Shown one piece after another: positions 44,127 through 52,165 of a DNA stretch of 60,685 nt. Within the stretch, counting starts at the first letter, position 1; each line of letters starts with the position of its first letter. The position numbers and the translations under genes are program-made. This DNA comes from Lachnospiraceae bacterium. Its GTDB lineage: Bacteria; Bacillota; Clostridia; Lachnospirales; Lachnospiraceae. Below the pieces are notes generated by a model. It ran no database searches. It had not been told where the DNA came from and was given only the letters and a program-made list of their open reading frames with translations. The DNA lies in NCBI GenBank assembly GCA_910574715.1, contig CAJTCH010000027.1, forward strand, positions 1 to 60,685, given 5' to 3'.

Positions 44127-45198
44127 AAAAGATAAAAATTATCTGCTCTCCACCTTGTTTAGGGGATATGTGATTCAATGTGCGGCCTGCTCCGTGCTTA
44201 CTTTTGGCAGTACCTTTCTTCTGGGGATTATGGCAGAGGAATTCCTCCGCAGGTATGTTTTGCACTATTACCTGTATTACCGGACAGTGTACCTTTATAT
44301 AGTGGCTGTAATTATGTGGGGAGTCTGCATTATAGTTCTGACATACCGGCTTTTGAAAAAAGTAGTTGCCTATGTATATGAATTACAGGCTGCAACCGGA
44401 AAACTGTTCGATCAGACTGTCAGTTATATTGAACTGTCCCCGGAGCTGGGCGAAATAGCTGCCAACATCAATCAGTTAAAACAGGAGGCAGAAGGCAATG
44501 CACGACTTGCAAAAGAAAATGAGCAGCGGAAAAACGACTTGATCATGTATCTGGCGCATGATCTGAAAACACCTCTTTCTTCTGTGATCGGGTATCTGAC
44601 TTTACTGCGTGACGAATCGCAAATTTCAGAGGAACTCCGGAAAAAGTATCTTTCCATCTCTCTTGATAAGGCGGAACGGTTAGAAGATTTAATCAATGAG
44701 TTTTTCGAGATTACACGCTTTAATATATCCAATATTACATTGCAATACACAAAAATCAATCTGACCCGCCTGCTTGAGCAGCTTCTATATGAATTTAAAC
44801 CTATGCTTAATGAAAAAAATCTGCAATGCAATCTTTGTGCCGCTGATGATATAATGCTTCGGTGTGACGCAGACAAGATCCAGCGTGTTCTTGATAACCT
44901 TTTGAGAAATGCCGTTATCTACAGTTTTGAAAATACGGAAATTACGATCAGCGCACAATGTCAGGAAGATACGGTCAGCATTATTTTTTGTAACCACAGC
45001 GATACCCTGCCGGAAGAAAAATTAAACAGGATTTTCGAGCAGTTTTATCGGCTTGACGCAGCGAGAAGCACAGGCAGCGGCGGAGCTGGATTAGGCCTGG
45101 CGATTGCAAAGCAGATCGTTGAACTTCATAATGGTACGATCGTTGCAGAGAGTCAAGAGGAACAGATCAAGTTTTCAATCACTTTGCCGCTGTCGTAG
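44113..45198 (+). CDS. VanS-like sensor histidine kinase
   Basis: A 361-aa kinase with two helices (about residues 16-40 and 62-82), a HAMP-like linker, HisKA with H149 (MYLAHDLKTPLSS) and an HATPase domain (NLLRNAVIYSF, GGAGLGLAIAKQI). It closely resembles the VanS kinases that control glycopeptide-resistance operons or related orphan systems. The gene looks intact although its regulator partner is broken and no vanH, vanX or D-Ala-D-Xaa ligase follows. Codon use is more AT-rich than the core genes. It may be inactive in practice or signal to another regulator. Confidence 0.88.
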   Translation: MKLNKKDKNYLLSTLFRGYVIQCAACSVLTFGSTFLLGIMAEEFLRRYVLHYYLYYRTVYLYIVAVIMWGVCIIVLTYRLLKKVVAYVYELQAATGKLFDQTVSYIELSPELGEIAANINQLKQEAEGNARLAKENEQRKNDLIMYLAHDLKTPLSSVIGYLTLLRDESQISEELRKKYLSISLDKAERLEDLINEFFEITRFNISNITLQYTKINLTRLLEQLLYEFKPMLNEKNLQCNLCAADDIMLRCDADKIQRVLDNLLRNAVIYSFENTEITISAQCQEDTVSIIFCNHSDTLPEEKLNRIFEQFYRLDAARSTGSGGAGLGLAIAKQIVELHNGTIVAESQEEQIKFSITLPLS

Positions 45199-45215
45199 GA
45201 AAATTGTAAGATCAG

Positions 45216-45473
45216 GTGGGATATGGCGACACGAGAGCGTCTAATCTCTGGGAATATACCTGGATGAAAGAATGGCTCGATACTTACAATACAGACTCCG
45301 AGAGGGCGGCAAAAGCTTTAGAAGAACTGGCAAAAGCATTTGATATGCCTTATATGGGAACAGATCGCTGTGATGACGCCACACGCAGCTATCTTCGCAA
45401 CAATATTGATAAAGCCAAATTGGGCGATCCGTCTGGATTTGTGGAATGTATCCAGGCAAATTACGCAGATTAA
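45216..45473 (+). pseudogene. fragment of an unidentified protein
   Basis: An 85-codon open frame from a GTG at 45216 (GYGDTRASNLWEYTWMKEW ... ending VECIQANYAD). It reads like a real, soluble, helical protein tail, but it has no convincing ribosome site and directly follows the vanS-like stop in a region of broken genes. I do not recognise the family; it is probably the C-terminal part of a larger protein. Confidence 0.45.
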
Positions 45474-45678
45474 GATATTACAACCGGAAAATTTCAGAGA
45501 GGTCAACTGTTCTGATGACGAAATATTTGTTTCAAAAAGTGAGAACGAGTCAAAAGTGCCTGCGAGCTTAGCCAAACTATTTGTCATAGAATATGCAGCA
45601 ACTTTTTTGGTCGGCCGCATGCCATGGAAGGCAGGACGGCGGCAAATCATTCATGGGATTTTTCACGGAACAATTTAA
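45474..45678 (+). pseudogene. fragment of a serine beta-lactamase-like / D-Ala-D-Ala carboxypeptidase-like protein
   Basis: In the frame beginning near 45477 the sequence reads LQPENFREVNCSDDEIFVSK, then SKVPASLAKLFVIEYA. PASLAK contains an SxxK active-site motif as in penicillin-binding proteins, D-Ala-D-Ala carboxypeptidases and class A beta-lactamases. The similarity ends after about 45 residues at VIEYAATF, where a second unrelated scrap (MPWKAGRRQIIHGIF) continues to the stop. No start codon belongs to it. A wall-peptidase remnant next to vanRS remnants is consistent with a lost van-like cluster. Confidence 0.55.
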
Positions 45679-46898
45679 TTTCGGCAGCTTTGTGTCCGAT
45701 AGGCCTTCGGCGTCATTCCTGTGATACGCTTAAACATCCGGGTGAAATACTGGATATCTGGAATCCCGGAGTATATGGCGATTGTCTTTATCGCAAGGTC
45801 AGTGTCTGAAAGCAGCGTTTTTGAATATTCGATTCGGTTACGATTTACATATTCTGTAAGCGGAACGCCAACTTCTTTCTTAAAAAGAGTGGAGAGATAG
45901 CTTGCATTAACATTTACCTGATTTGCTAATGATTTCAGGCTTAGATCAGCAGTCAGGTCTGTGCTGATGTAAGTGATAGCTTTCTGGATCGGCAGCGAAT
46001 AATCTTTTAAGTTATATTTTGCCACAAGCCGACAATATCCTTTGACCATTTTAATCAGGAAGAGAAGAAGCTGTTCCGCGCTTGCAAGTCTCTCGATCTG
46101 TTGAATATTGCCATTAGAGAAGCTGTCAATATGGATAGGGTGGACGCCGGCATGTTCGGCAGATTTTCGTAAAATAGTATTCAAAGTGATGCATAAGTCC
46201 CGGTCATCCCGAAGATGATTAGAAAGCCTCTGGGGAATACGGTAAGAGAAAAAATGGTTGGCGCATTCAACCGCCAGGGCTTCATTGCCGGAACTGACTG
46301 CCTTCATTAGGGCGTTTTCTGTTTCGTATCGGTCTTCAATGTGACGGATATTCATATAGGGTTCATCCGGAACCCGAAGATAGTTTTGGTAAATCCAAGA
46401 CCAGTCAGGAAATTCTTTTTCATCTTTATGACGGATCGTATAGTTTCCTTTGCCGAAGATACGATTGGCGCATAAAGAAGTGAAATCATCTAACATTCCC
46501 AGATAAGGAATATATTTTACATTCGAATAGTGGCTGCGTATCGGTTCCCACAGTTCTTTTGGAATATGCAGGGAATCAAAGAGTTCGTCATAAAAAGAAG
46601 CGCCGGTCCGTTCATAGATCACCGGTCCGATACAATAAATATGATCCGAATCGGGATTCCGCATGAAGATATAATGAAACTGAAAGATATCCGTACAGTA
46701 AAGAATGGTATGGGAAGGTAATTCCATGAACCGCCGGTTTAGCAGCGGGTTTAGACGGGAATTACTGATTCCCAGAATCTTTGTGCGAAACCCAAAATCT
46801 AACCATTCATAGTTACTGCAGGGAGCCGCAAACTCATGGTGCGGGATTTTTGATATGGCAAACATTTCTTTTACAAAATCTTTGATAATCTGTTCCAT
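45675..46898 (-). CDS. AraC family transcriptional regulator
   Basis: A 407-aa regulator with a long N-terminal sensing region and two C-terminal helix-turn-helix motifs: LSLKSLANQVNVNASYLSTLFKKEVG (split about residues 325-350) and the second ending in IQYFTRMFKRITGMTPKAYR. The start at 46898 has AAAGGAG; an ATG seven codons upstream would overlap that site. It is divergent from the GH2/hexuronate genes across about 240 bp and is probably their activator. Its last codons overlap the end of the carboxypeptidase-like scrap on the other strand. Confidence 0.9.
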   Translation of the reverse strand: MEQIIKDFVKEMFAISKIPHHEFAAPCSNYEWLDFGFRTKILGISNSRLNPLLNRRFMELPSHTILYCTDIFQFHYIFMRNPDSDHIYCIGPVIYERTGASFYDELFDSLHIPKELWEPIRSHYSNVKYIPYLGMLDDFTSLCANRIFGKGNYTIRHKDEKEFPDWSWIYQNYLRVPDEPYMNIRHIEDRYETENALMKAVSSGNEALAVECANHFFSYRIPQRLSNHLRDDRDLCITLNTILRKSAEHAGVHPIHIDSFSNGNIQQIERLASAEQLLLFLIKMVKGYCRLVAKYNLKDYSLPIQKAITYISTDLTADLSLKSLANQVNVNASYLSTLFKKEVGVPLTEYVNRNRIEYSKTLLSDTDLAIKTIAIYSGIPDIQYFTRMFKRITGMTPKAYRTQSCRN

Positions 46899-47138
46899 AA
46901 AAGGAATCTCCTTTTTCATGAATTGTACTATTTTTATAAATTATTGCATAAATTTCAGGTTACTTCAATGATATATAAAAATAATCCAAAAACTACTGGA
47001 AATTGTCTCTGTTTAGAAAACTTTGTATTGTATAAAATATACAAAAAAATAGAATCCACAAAAGATACTTTGTACATTGCGCTGGTGATTTCAAAAAAGC
47101 TCTGTACAGAACTGTGTGGAAACGGAAGGAGGAGATGT

Positions 47139-49019
47139 ATGAGAACAATCATCAATCTGAACACAGGCTGGAAGTTTATCAATCATGATGTAGGGCTGGT
47201 AGACTGCGATCCTGTAGACTGGCAGGATGTAACGCTTCCCCATACCTGGAATGCCATAGACGGGATGGATGGGAACGGAAGTTATGACAGAGGCAGTTAC
47301 TGGTATGCCAGGACATTTGAAACTCCAAAGGAACAGGCTGCGGGCGGAAAAACATATGTGGAGGTTCTGACGGCGGGGCAGCAGGCAACGGTTTATGTGA
47401 ATGGGGCGGAAGTAACCTATCATGAAGGCGGGTATTCGGTTTTCCGGGCGGATATTACTGACTTTTTGAAAGAAGATGAGGAAAATCTGCTGGTCATCAA
47501 CTGCTCCAACGAATACAAAGACAGTGTATATCCACAGTCTGCGGATTTTACCGTACTCTATTCGATTCAGGATAAAGACGGCAGGGAAGCGGCATATGGA
47601 TGCCGGCCGGCCGACGATACGGCTGTGACCTTATATGTGCCGGATGCAGAACTCTGGGAAATTGACGAGCCGTATCTTTATACCGTGACTGCGATCCTTC
47701 AGCGCCGCAACGAGGCTTATGATGAGATATCCGTAAAAGCAGGAGTACGTTCGTTTTCCTGCTCCCCGGAGAAAGGGTTTATCCTCAATGGCAAAGAGAC
47801 GCCGCTTCGCGGGGTAAGCCGTCATCAGGATAAGCTATACAAAGGAAATGCCCTGACCAGGGAAGAACATTACCAGGATGCGAAGATCATCAAAGAAATC
47901 GGGGCAAATACGATCCGTCTGGCACATTACCAGCATTCTCAGGATTTTTATGATGCCTGTGACGAGATGGGATTTATCGTATGGGCGGAGATTCCATTTA
48001 TCTCTGTGTTCAATAAAGCTCCTGCGGCTCACCAGAATTGTATCAGCCAGCTAAAAGAGCTCATCATACAGAATTATAACCATCCGTCCATCTGTTTCTG
48101 GGGCATATCCAATGAGATACTCATCGGCGGCATTTCAGAAAAACTGGTTGAAAACCATAAGGAATTAAATGCATTGGCAAAGGAACTGGATCCCACCCGT
48201 CTGACGACCATTGCCCATGTATCCATGACGCCTCTTGAGAGTCCCATGCACCATATTACGGATGTACTCAGCTATAATCATTATTTTGGATGGTATGGCG
48301 GAAAGATGGAAGACAATGGACCGTGGCTGGACCGTTTCCATGCGCTGCATCCGGATCTGTGCCTGGGGGTAAGCGAATATGGATGTGAAGGAATCATTAC
48401 CTATCACGGAGCAGAACCGGCATGCAAGGATTATTCGGAAGAATATCAGGCCAGGTATCATGAGCATCTGGCGCAGGTATTTGACGAACGTCCATGGATC
48501 TGGGGGACGCATGTATGGAACATGTTTGATTTTGGCTGTGCCGCCCGCAACGAAGGAGGAGTTGCCGGACGAAATAACAAAGGGCTTGTGACGATAGACC
48601 GGAAGACAAGAAAAGACAGTTTTTACGTCTATCAGGCATATTGGAGTAAAAAGCCGATGGTGCATCTCTGTGGGAAACGTTATGCTATGCGCTCCGGGGA
48701 GATGACAGAGATTCGGGTATATTCCAATCAGCCGTCGGTTTCGCTGTACCTGAACGGAGAACTGGTGGAAGAAAAAAGCGCGAAAAAGGTCTTTGTATTT
48801 ACGGTAAAGCTGGCAGAAGGGCAAAACCGGCTTCTGGCTGTGGCGGGGGAAGTCAAAGACAGCATGACGCTGGAAAAAGTGGAGAAGGAACCGGATATCT
48901 ATGTATTGCCGGAAGTGAACGAGCGCCGGGAGGGAGTTGCCAACTGGTTTGAAACTACGGGCGAGATGGACCTGAAAGCGCCGATGGAATTTCCGGAAGG
49001 AAAGTGGAATGTAAAGTAA
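47139..49019 (+). CDS. glycoside hydrolase family 2 protein (beta-galactosidase/glucuronidase type), probably truncated
   Basis: A 626-aa enzyme with the GH2 order: jelly-roll domain (VTLPHTWNAIDGMDG, about residue 30), immunoglobulin-like domain, and TIM barrel with the acid/base glutamate in GISNEI (about residue 325) and the nucleophile in VSEYGCEG (about residue 412). No signal peptide, so the substrate is imported. Start at 47139 behind GGAAGGAGGAG; the open frame continues 72 codons upstream without one. The neighbouring eda and kdgK remnants suggest glucuronide or another hexuronate substrate. The ORF stops at a TAA exactly where sequence from a deleted SDR gene begins in the same frame, so a few natural C-terminal residues may be lost. 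Confidence 0.88.
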   Translation: MRTIINLNTGWKFINHDVGLVDCDPVDWQDVTLPHTWNAIDGMDGNGSYDRGSYWYARTFETPKEQAAGGKTYVEVLTAGQQATVYVNGAEVTYHEGGYSVFRADITDFLKEDEENLLVINCSNEYKDSVYPQSADFTVLYSIQDKDGREAAYGCRPADDTAVTLYVPDAELWEIDEPYLYTVTAILQRRNEAYDEISVKAGVRSFSCSPEKGFILNGKETPLRGVSRHQDKLYKGNALTREEHYQDAKIIKEIGANTIRLAHYQHSQDFYDACDEMGFIVWAEIPFISVFNKAPAAHQNCISQLKELIIQNYNHPSICFWGISNEILIGGISEKLVENHKELNALAKELDPTRLTTIAHVSMTPLESPMHHITDVLSYNHYFGWYGGKMEDNGPWLDRFHALHPDLCLGVSEYGCEGIITYHGAEPACKDYSEEYQARYHEHLAQVFDERPWIWGTHVWNMFDFGCAARNEGGVAGRNNKGLVTIDRKTRKDSFYVYQAYWSKKPMVHLCGKRYAMRSGEMTEIRVYSNQPSVSLYLNGELVEEKSAKKVFVFTVKLAEGQNRLLAVAGEVKDSMTLEKVEKEPDIYVLPEVNERREGVANWFETTGEMDLKAPMEFPEGKWNVK

Positions 49020-49556
49020 GCGACTACGGATAATGAGTATCAGCATGAGGCAAAGGAAGGGCAGAAAACCTTTTTCGATCTGGATGCCGACGGAGTAGAC
49101 TTTGTATTCAAGCTGAATTTTCAGGGAACGCTACTTCCGACACAGGCATTTGCAAAAGATATGGTAGAGAAAGAGAGCGGATGTATCCTAAATATCTCTT
49201 CCATGAACGCTTATACGCCATTGACAAAGATTCCGGCATATTCCGGGGCAAAGGCGGCAATCTCCAATTTTACCCAGTGGCTGGCTACGCATTTTGCGGG
49301 GAGCAAAATCCGCTGTAATGCTATTGCGCCGGGATTCTTAGTTTCCAAACAGAACAGGGCGCTGCTGTTCCAGGAGGATGGAACGCCGACAGCCCGCACG
49401 CAGAAGATCTTAGGCGGAACGCCGACGGGGCGGTTTGTGGAAAGTGAGGAGCTTTTGGGAGGCGTATTCTTTCTCTGTGATGAAAATGCAGCCAGTGCGA
49501 TCACGGGGGTTGTCCTTCCGATTGACGCCGGTTTTTCAGCATACTGCGGAGTATAG
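49020..49556 (+). pseudogene. headless SDR, D-mannonate/fructuronate oxidoreductase-like
   Basis: Directly after the GH2 stop codon and in the same frame, the sequence continues as an SDR from [11 protein letters not shown], with the catalytic serine in [15 protein letters not shown] (Y and K) and a [10 protein letters not shown] block. About the first 90 residues, including the glycine-rich NAD(P) loop, are missing. The remaining part matches SDR-type mannonate oxidoreductases used in hexuronate breakdown. A deletion fused GH2 and SDR genes at 49019/49020. An internal ATG at 49161 is not a real start. Confidence 0.82.
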
Positions 49557-49613
49557 GGAATCTGCCAAATTAAGAATCGCAGAAAGTAGACGTGAGGAAG
49601 GGAGATAGTGAAT

Positions 49614-50267
49614 ATGAGAGAAATAGATCAGAGGATTTCCGAGATTGGCATTGTGCCGGTTATTCGATTGGATCACCCACAGAGGGATGCAGTACCTCTT
49701 GCCGATGCGCTCTGCCGGGGAGGGGTTCCGGTTGCAGAAGTTACGTTCCGTGCAGACGGAGCCGCACAGGCTATCCGGATGATGAAGGAGAGCTGCCATG
49801 AGATGCTTGTTGGTGCGGGAACCGTTACTAAAGAGGAACAGATTGACGAGGCGATTGACGCCGGAGCAGAGTTTATCGTGACACCGGGATTTGACGGGGA
49901 ATTGGTGGCATATGCGCAGGAAAGAAATATTCCGATCTATCCGGGATGTACCACGCCGTCGGACTATCATGCCGCCCTGAAGTTTGGACTGGAACTCATT
50001 AAGTTCTTTCCGGCAGAACAATCGGGCGGCCTGAAAAAGATTCAGGCGATGAGCGCGCCGTTTCCTGGCTTTAAGGTGATGCCTACGGGGGGAATCTCCT
50101 TAAAAAATCTGGCAGAATATATCAAATCACCGGTGATCGCGGCCTGCGGAGGTTCTTACATGGTTACGGCGGATCTGATCGAAAATCAGAGATGGGACGA
50201 GATCACGCAGTTGTGCAGGCAGTCACGCAGTATCATTGAAGAGGCAAGGGGAGTAAGGAGGCAATAG
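49614..50267 (+). CDS. eda: 2-keto-3-deoxy-6-phosphogluconate / 4-hydroxy-2-oxoglutarate aldolase
   Basis: A 217-aa class I aldolase that splits KDPG to pyruvate and glyceraldehyde 3-phosphate. Family markers are IVPVIRLD (about residue 12), the glutamate in VAEVTFR (about residue 42), VGAGTV, the Schiff-base lysine in LIKFFPAEQSGG (about residue 129) and PTGGIS. It is intact. Start at 49614 behind GAAGGGAGAT; a GTG two codons earlier is possible. It sits between a headless SDR and a broken kdgK, so the pathway around it is incomplete. Confidence 0.93.
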   Translation: MREIDQRISEIGIVPVIRLDHPQRDAVPLADALCRGGVPVAEVTFRADGAAQAIRMMKESCHEMLVGAGTVTKEEQIDEAIDAGAEFIVTPGFDGELVAYAQERNIPIYPGCTTPSDYHAALKFGLELIKFFPAEQSGGLKKIQAMSAPFPGFKVMPTGGISLKNLAEYIKSPVIAACGGSYMVTADLIENQRWDEITQLCRQSRSIIEEARGVRRQ

Positions 50268-50272
50268 ACAGG

Positions 50273-50628
50273 ATGAAGTTGAATTTACGTCCGGCAGAAG
50301 AATGCAAATATGATGCAGTGTCATTAGGGGAGGTTATGCTTCGTTTAGATCCGGGGGAAGGACGTATCCGGACAGCAAGGAATTTCCGCGCATGGGAAGG
50401 GGCGGAGAATATAATGTAATCCGCGGCCTGCGAAGATGTTTCGGAATGAGGACGGCGGTAATCACGGTGTTTGCAAAGAATGAGATAGGTATGGTGATGG
50501 AAGATTTTATTCTGCAGGGAGGAGTAGATGCTTCTCTGATCAAATGGCTGGAAACAGATGGAATCGGACGTATCTGCAGAAATGGAATTAATTTTATGGA
50601 AAGAGGGGGATACAACGATGGCCAATAA
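50273..50628 (+). pseudogene. kdgK: truncated, frameshifted 2-keto-3-deoxygluconate kinase
   Basis: The first frame (MKLNLRPAEECKYDAVSLGEVMLRLDP, start 50273, AAGGAGG upstream) is the usual KdgK opening for this group. At about 50399 the frame is lost in a G-run: AGGGGCGG appears where AGGGGGCGG would keep WEGGGEYNV in frame. The other frame continues as GEYNVIRGLRRCFGMR and NGINFMERGG, then stops at 50628. More than half of the kinase is missing. The single-base shift could be a sequencing error, but the truncation cannot be. Confidence 0.85.
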
Positions 50629-50695
50629 AGAAGAGGTAGAAGCGCTGATGAATGGCAGGGGGACAGTCACCCTTGCTGCCTGGCGGCGAGAGTGA
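50618..50695 (+). pseudogene. 25-codon N-terminal stub of a further operon gene
   Basis: ATG at 50618, with AGAGGGGGA upstream, overlaps the end of the kdgK remnant and reads MANKEEVEALMNG before running into the palindrome at 50661-50701 and stopping. It looks like the true start of another gene of the hexuronate operon whose body has been deleted. The family cannot be named from 13 residues. Confidence 0.45.
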
Positions 50696-50701
50696 CTGTC
50701 C
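50661..50701. repeat. palindrome at the end of the decayed hexuronate operon
   Basis: GGACAGTCAC (50661-50670) pairs perfectly with GTGACTGTCC (50692-50701), followed by TTTAT. It could terminate both convergent transcripts. It lies exactly where the last gene stub is cut. GGGGACAGTCACC-type palindromes occur as dispersed repeats in various bacteria, from memory. Confidence 0.7.
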
Positions 50702-50709
50702 TTTATAAT

Positions 50710-52020
50710 TTACTTATAAACCAATTTTGTATTCTTAACAAGAAAGACTGCTAAAATAAGCGTTAATGTTTCCGCAACGAGCGGCGCTGTCCAGATTGCC
50801 GTACTTCCCGATATTATCGGAATACTAAATATTGCAATCCCTTTTATTACAATGCCTCTGCATATCGCAATGATATCAGATTGCTTTGTTCTTTTGGTTG
50901 AGTATAGGAAAGAAGTAAAAATAAGATTTAAGGACATAGGAATAAACGACAGAGCAAAAACGGGAAGGGCTTTTGCGGCAATCGTTATAAGTCCCCTGTC
51001 CTGATTAAAAATCCGTATTGCCTCCTTATCAAAAAATGTTAAAATTGCAAAAATAAGAACAGATAATGAAAAATTTATAACATTTCCGCATCGAAAATAA
51101 AAATGTATTTCGGCGGTATCCTGTTTTCCATAGCTGTTTCCCCAAAGGGGCTGTAATCCCTGCGCTACGCCGGAGAGGATTGCATTTGCCAGAGAATAGA
51201 TAAAACTTAGCACACTGTAGGTGGACACGCCGATTCCACCGATTAGAGCGGCAAGGACTAAATTATAGCATAACGCAGTAACCGGGGTGGTAAGCTGTGT
51301 GACTGCTTCTGGGGCGCCGCGCTTGCAGATTTTTCTAATCAGCGCAGGTTGTATTGTAAAACGCCGAATCCTAAGATTACCATGTTTTCGGATGAAATGG
51401 GAAAGCAGTACCAAAAGTGAAAAAACCTGTCCAAGTCCGGAAGCAACAGCAGCCCCAACCACGCCCATCTGAAGCGGAAAAATAAAAAGCCAGTCAAGAA
51501 AGATGTTTGATACTGCTCCTGCACACATACCAACAAAAGACAAAGTAGGTGAACCATCATTCCGGACAAAAACAGAAAGGCAGCTGCTCATCAGCATGGG
51601 TAGTGAGAAAGCGGAATAATAAAAAAGATAGTCCGCTGACATCCTGCGCATTTCATCCCCCAAATCACGGGCCCCGCTTAAATCCACAATCTGCTGTGAA
51701 AAAACAGTTCCTATGATTGTCAGGGCGGCTGCCGTCAGGATCGTCAGTGTCAGGGCAGACATGAAAGCTTGATTTGCCCCATCCTTGTCGTCTCGTCCCA
51801 TTCTGATGGCAATAATAGTGGCGCCTCCCATGGGGAACATTGCGACAATGGCTACAGCGAATGTAATGAATGGAACGCCGATATTGACAGCGCCTAAAGC
51901 GGCTGAACCGACTCCCTGCCCTACGAAAATACCATCCACGACATTATACAGATAAGTGACAAACAGGCTTCCTACAGCCGGAAAGATATAGCTGCATAAT
52001 TGCTTTACTTTGGAATTCAT
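50710..52020 (-). CDS. MATE family exporter
   Basis: A 436-aa membrane protein with twelve predicted helices and the MATE segment LYNVVDGIFVGQGVGSAALGA (split about residues 24-44), plus GLQPLWGNSYG in the second bundle. It is only distantly related to the MATE proteins at 1198 and 53979. Start behind AAAGGAGG. Upstream on the same strand are a promoter, a tiny leader ORF and a terminator-like hairpin, which together look like an attenuator; the LysR gene lies beyond. The substrate is unknown, but this control suggests a ribosome-targeting drug. Confidence 0.9.
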   Translation of the reverse strand: MNSKVKQLCSYIFPAVGSLFVTYLYNVVDGIFVGQGVGSAALGAVNIGVPFITFAVAIVAMFPMGGATIIAIRMGRDDKDGANQAFMSALTLTILTAAALTIIGTVFSQQIVDLSGARDLGDEMRRMSADYLFYYSAFSLPMLMSSCLSVFVRNDGSPTLSFVGMCAGAVSNIFLDWLFIFPLQMGVVGAAVASGLGQVFSLLVLLSHFIRKHGNLRIRRFTIQPALIRKICKRGAPEAVTQLTTPVTALCYNLVLAALIGGIGVSTYSVLSFIYSLANAILSGVAQGLQPLWGNSYGKQDTAEIHFYFRCGNVINFSLSVLIFAILTFFDKEAIRIFNQDRGLITIAAKALPVFALSFIPMSLNLIFTSFLYSTKRTKQSDIIAICRGIVIKGIAIFSIPIISGSTAIWTAPLVAETLTLILAVFLVKNTKLVYK

Positions 52021-52046
52021 AACATAAAACCTCCTTTAAATTAAAA

Positions 52047-52081
52047 AAGTGGGGTAAAATCCATTGGATCTTATCCCACTT
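52047..52081 (-). terminator. terminator hairpin in the MATE leader (attenuator)
   Basis: On the minus strand AAGTGGGATAAGATCC (52081-52066) pairs with GGATTTTACCCCACTT (52062-52047) with G-U pairs, and a T-run follows just before the MATE ribosome site. It lies downstream of its own promoter, so it would stop transcription before the gene unless something prevents its folding. Confidence 0.78.
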
Positions 52082-52091
52082 CAACAATCAT
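52071..52091 (-). CDS. leader peptide MIVEVG in the MATE attenuator
   Basis: A six-codon ORF (ATG at 52091, stop TAA at 52073-52071) that ends inside the first arm of the terminator hairpin. A ribosome stalled on it would cover that arm and let transcription continue into the MATE gene, as known for several antibiotic-inducible resistance genes. The proposal rests on geometry only. Confidence 0.45.
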   Translation of the reverse strand: MIVEVG

Positions 52092-52123
52092 ATTGATTGC
52101 AAGTCCTCTGACAAGCACATAAA

Positions 52124-52152
52124 TATATAACATTTTTTCCTAAAAAAGTCAA
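52124..52152 (-). promoter_or_regulatory. promoter of the MATE gene
   Basis: On the minus strand TTGACT (52152-52147), a 17-nt spacer and TATATA (52129-52124), 14 nt after the LysR stop codon. Confidence 0.72.
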
Positions 52153-52165
52153 TCCCTATTTGTGG

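Noticed and set aside
46923..47138. 72-codon N-terminal extension of the GH2 protein
   Set aside because: The stretch is AT-rich, reads nothing like a GH2 start or signal peptide, and the strong ribosome site precedes 47139.
49161..49556. Separate 131-aa SDR gene starting at 49161
   Set aside because: The ATG lies inside the SDR fold and the homologous sequence begins at 49020; it is a truncated gene.
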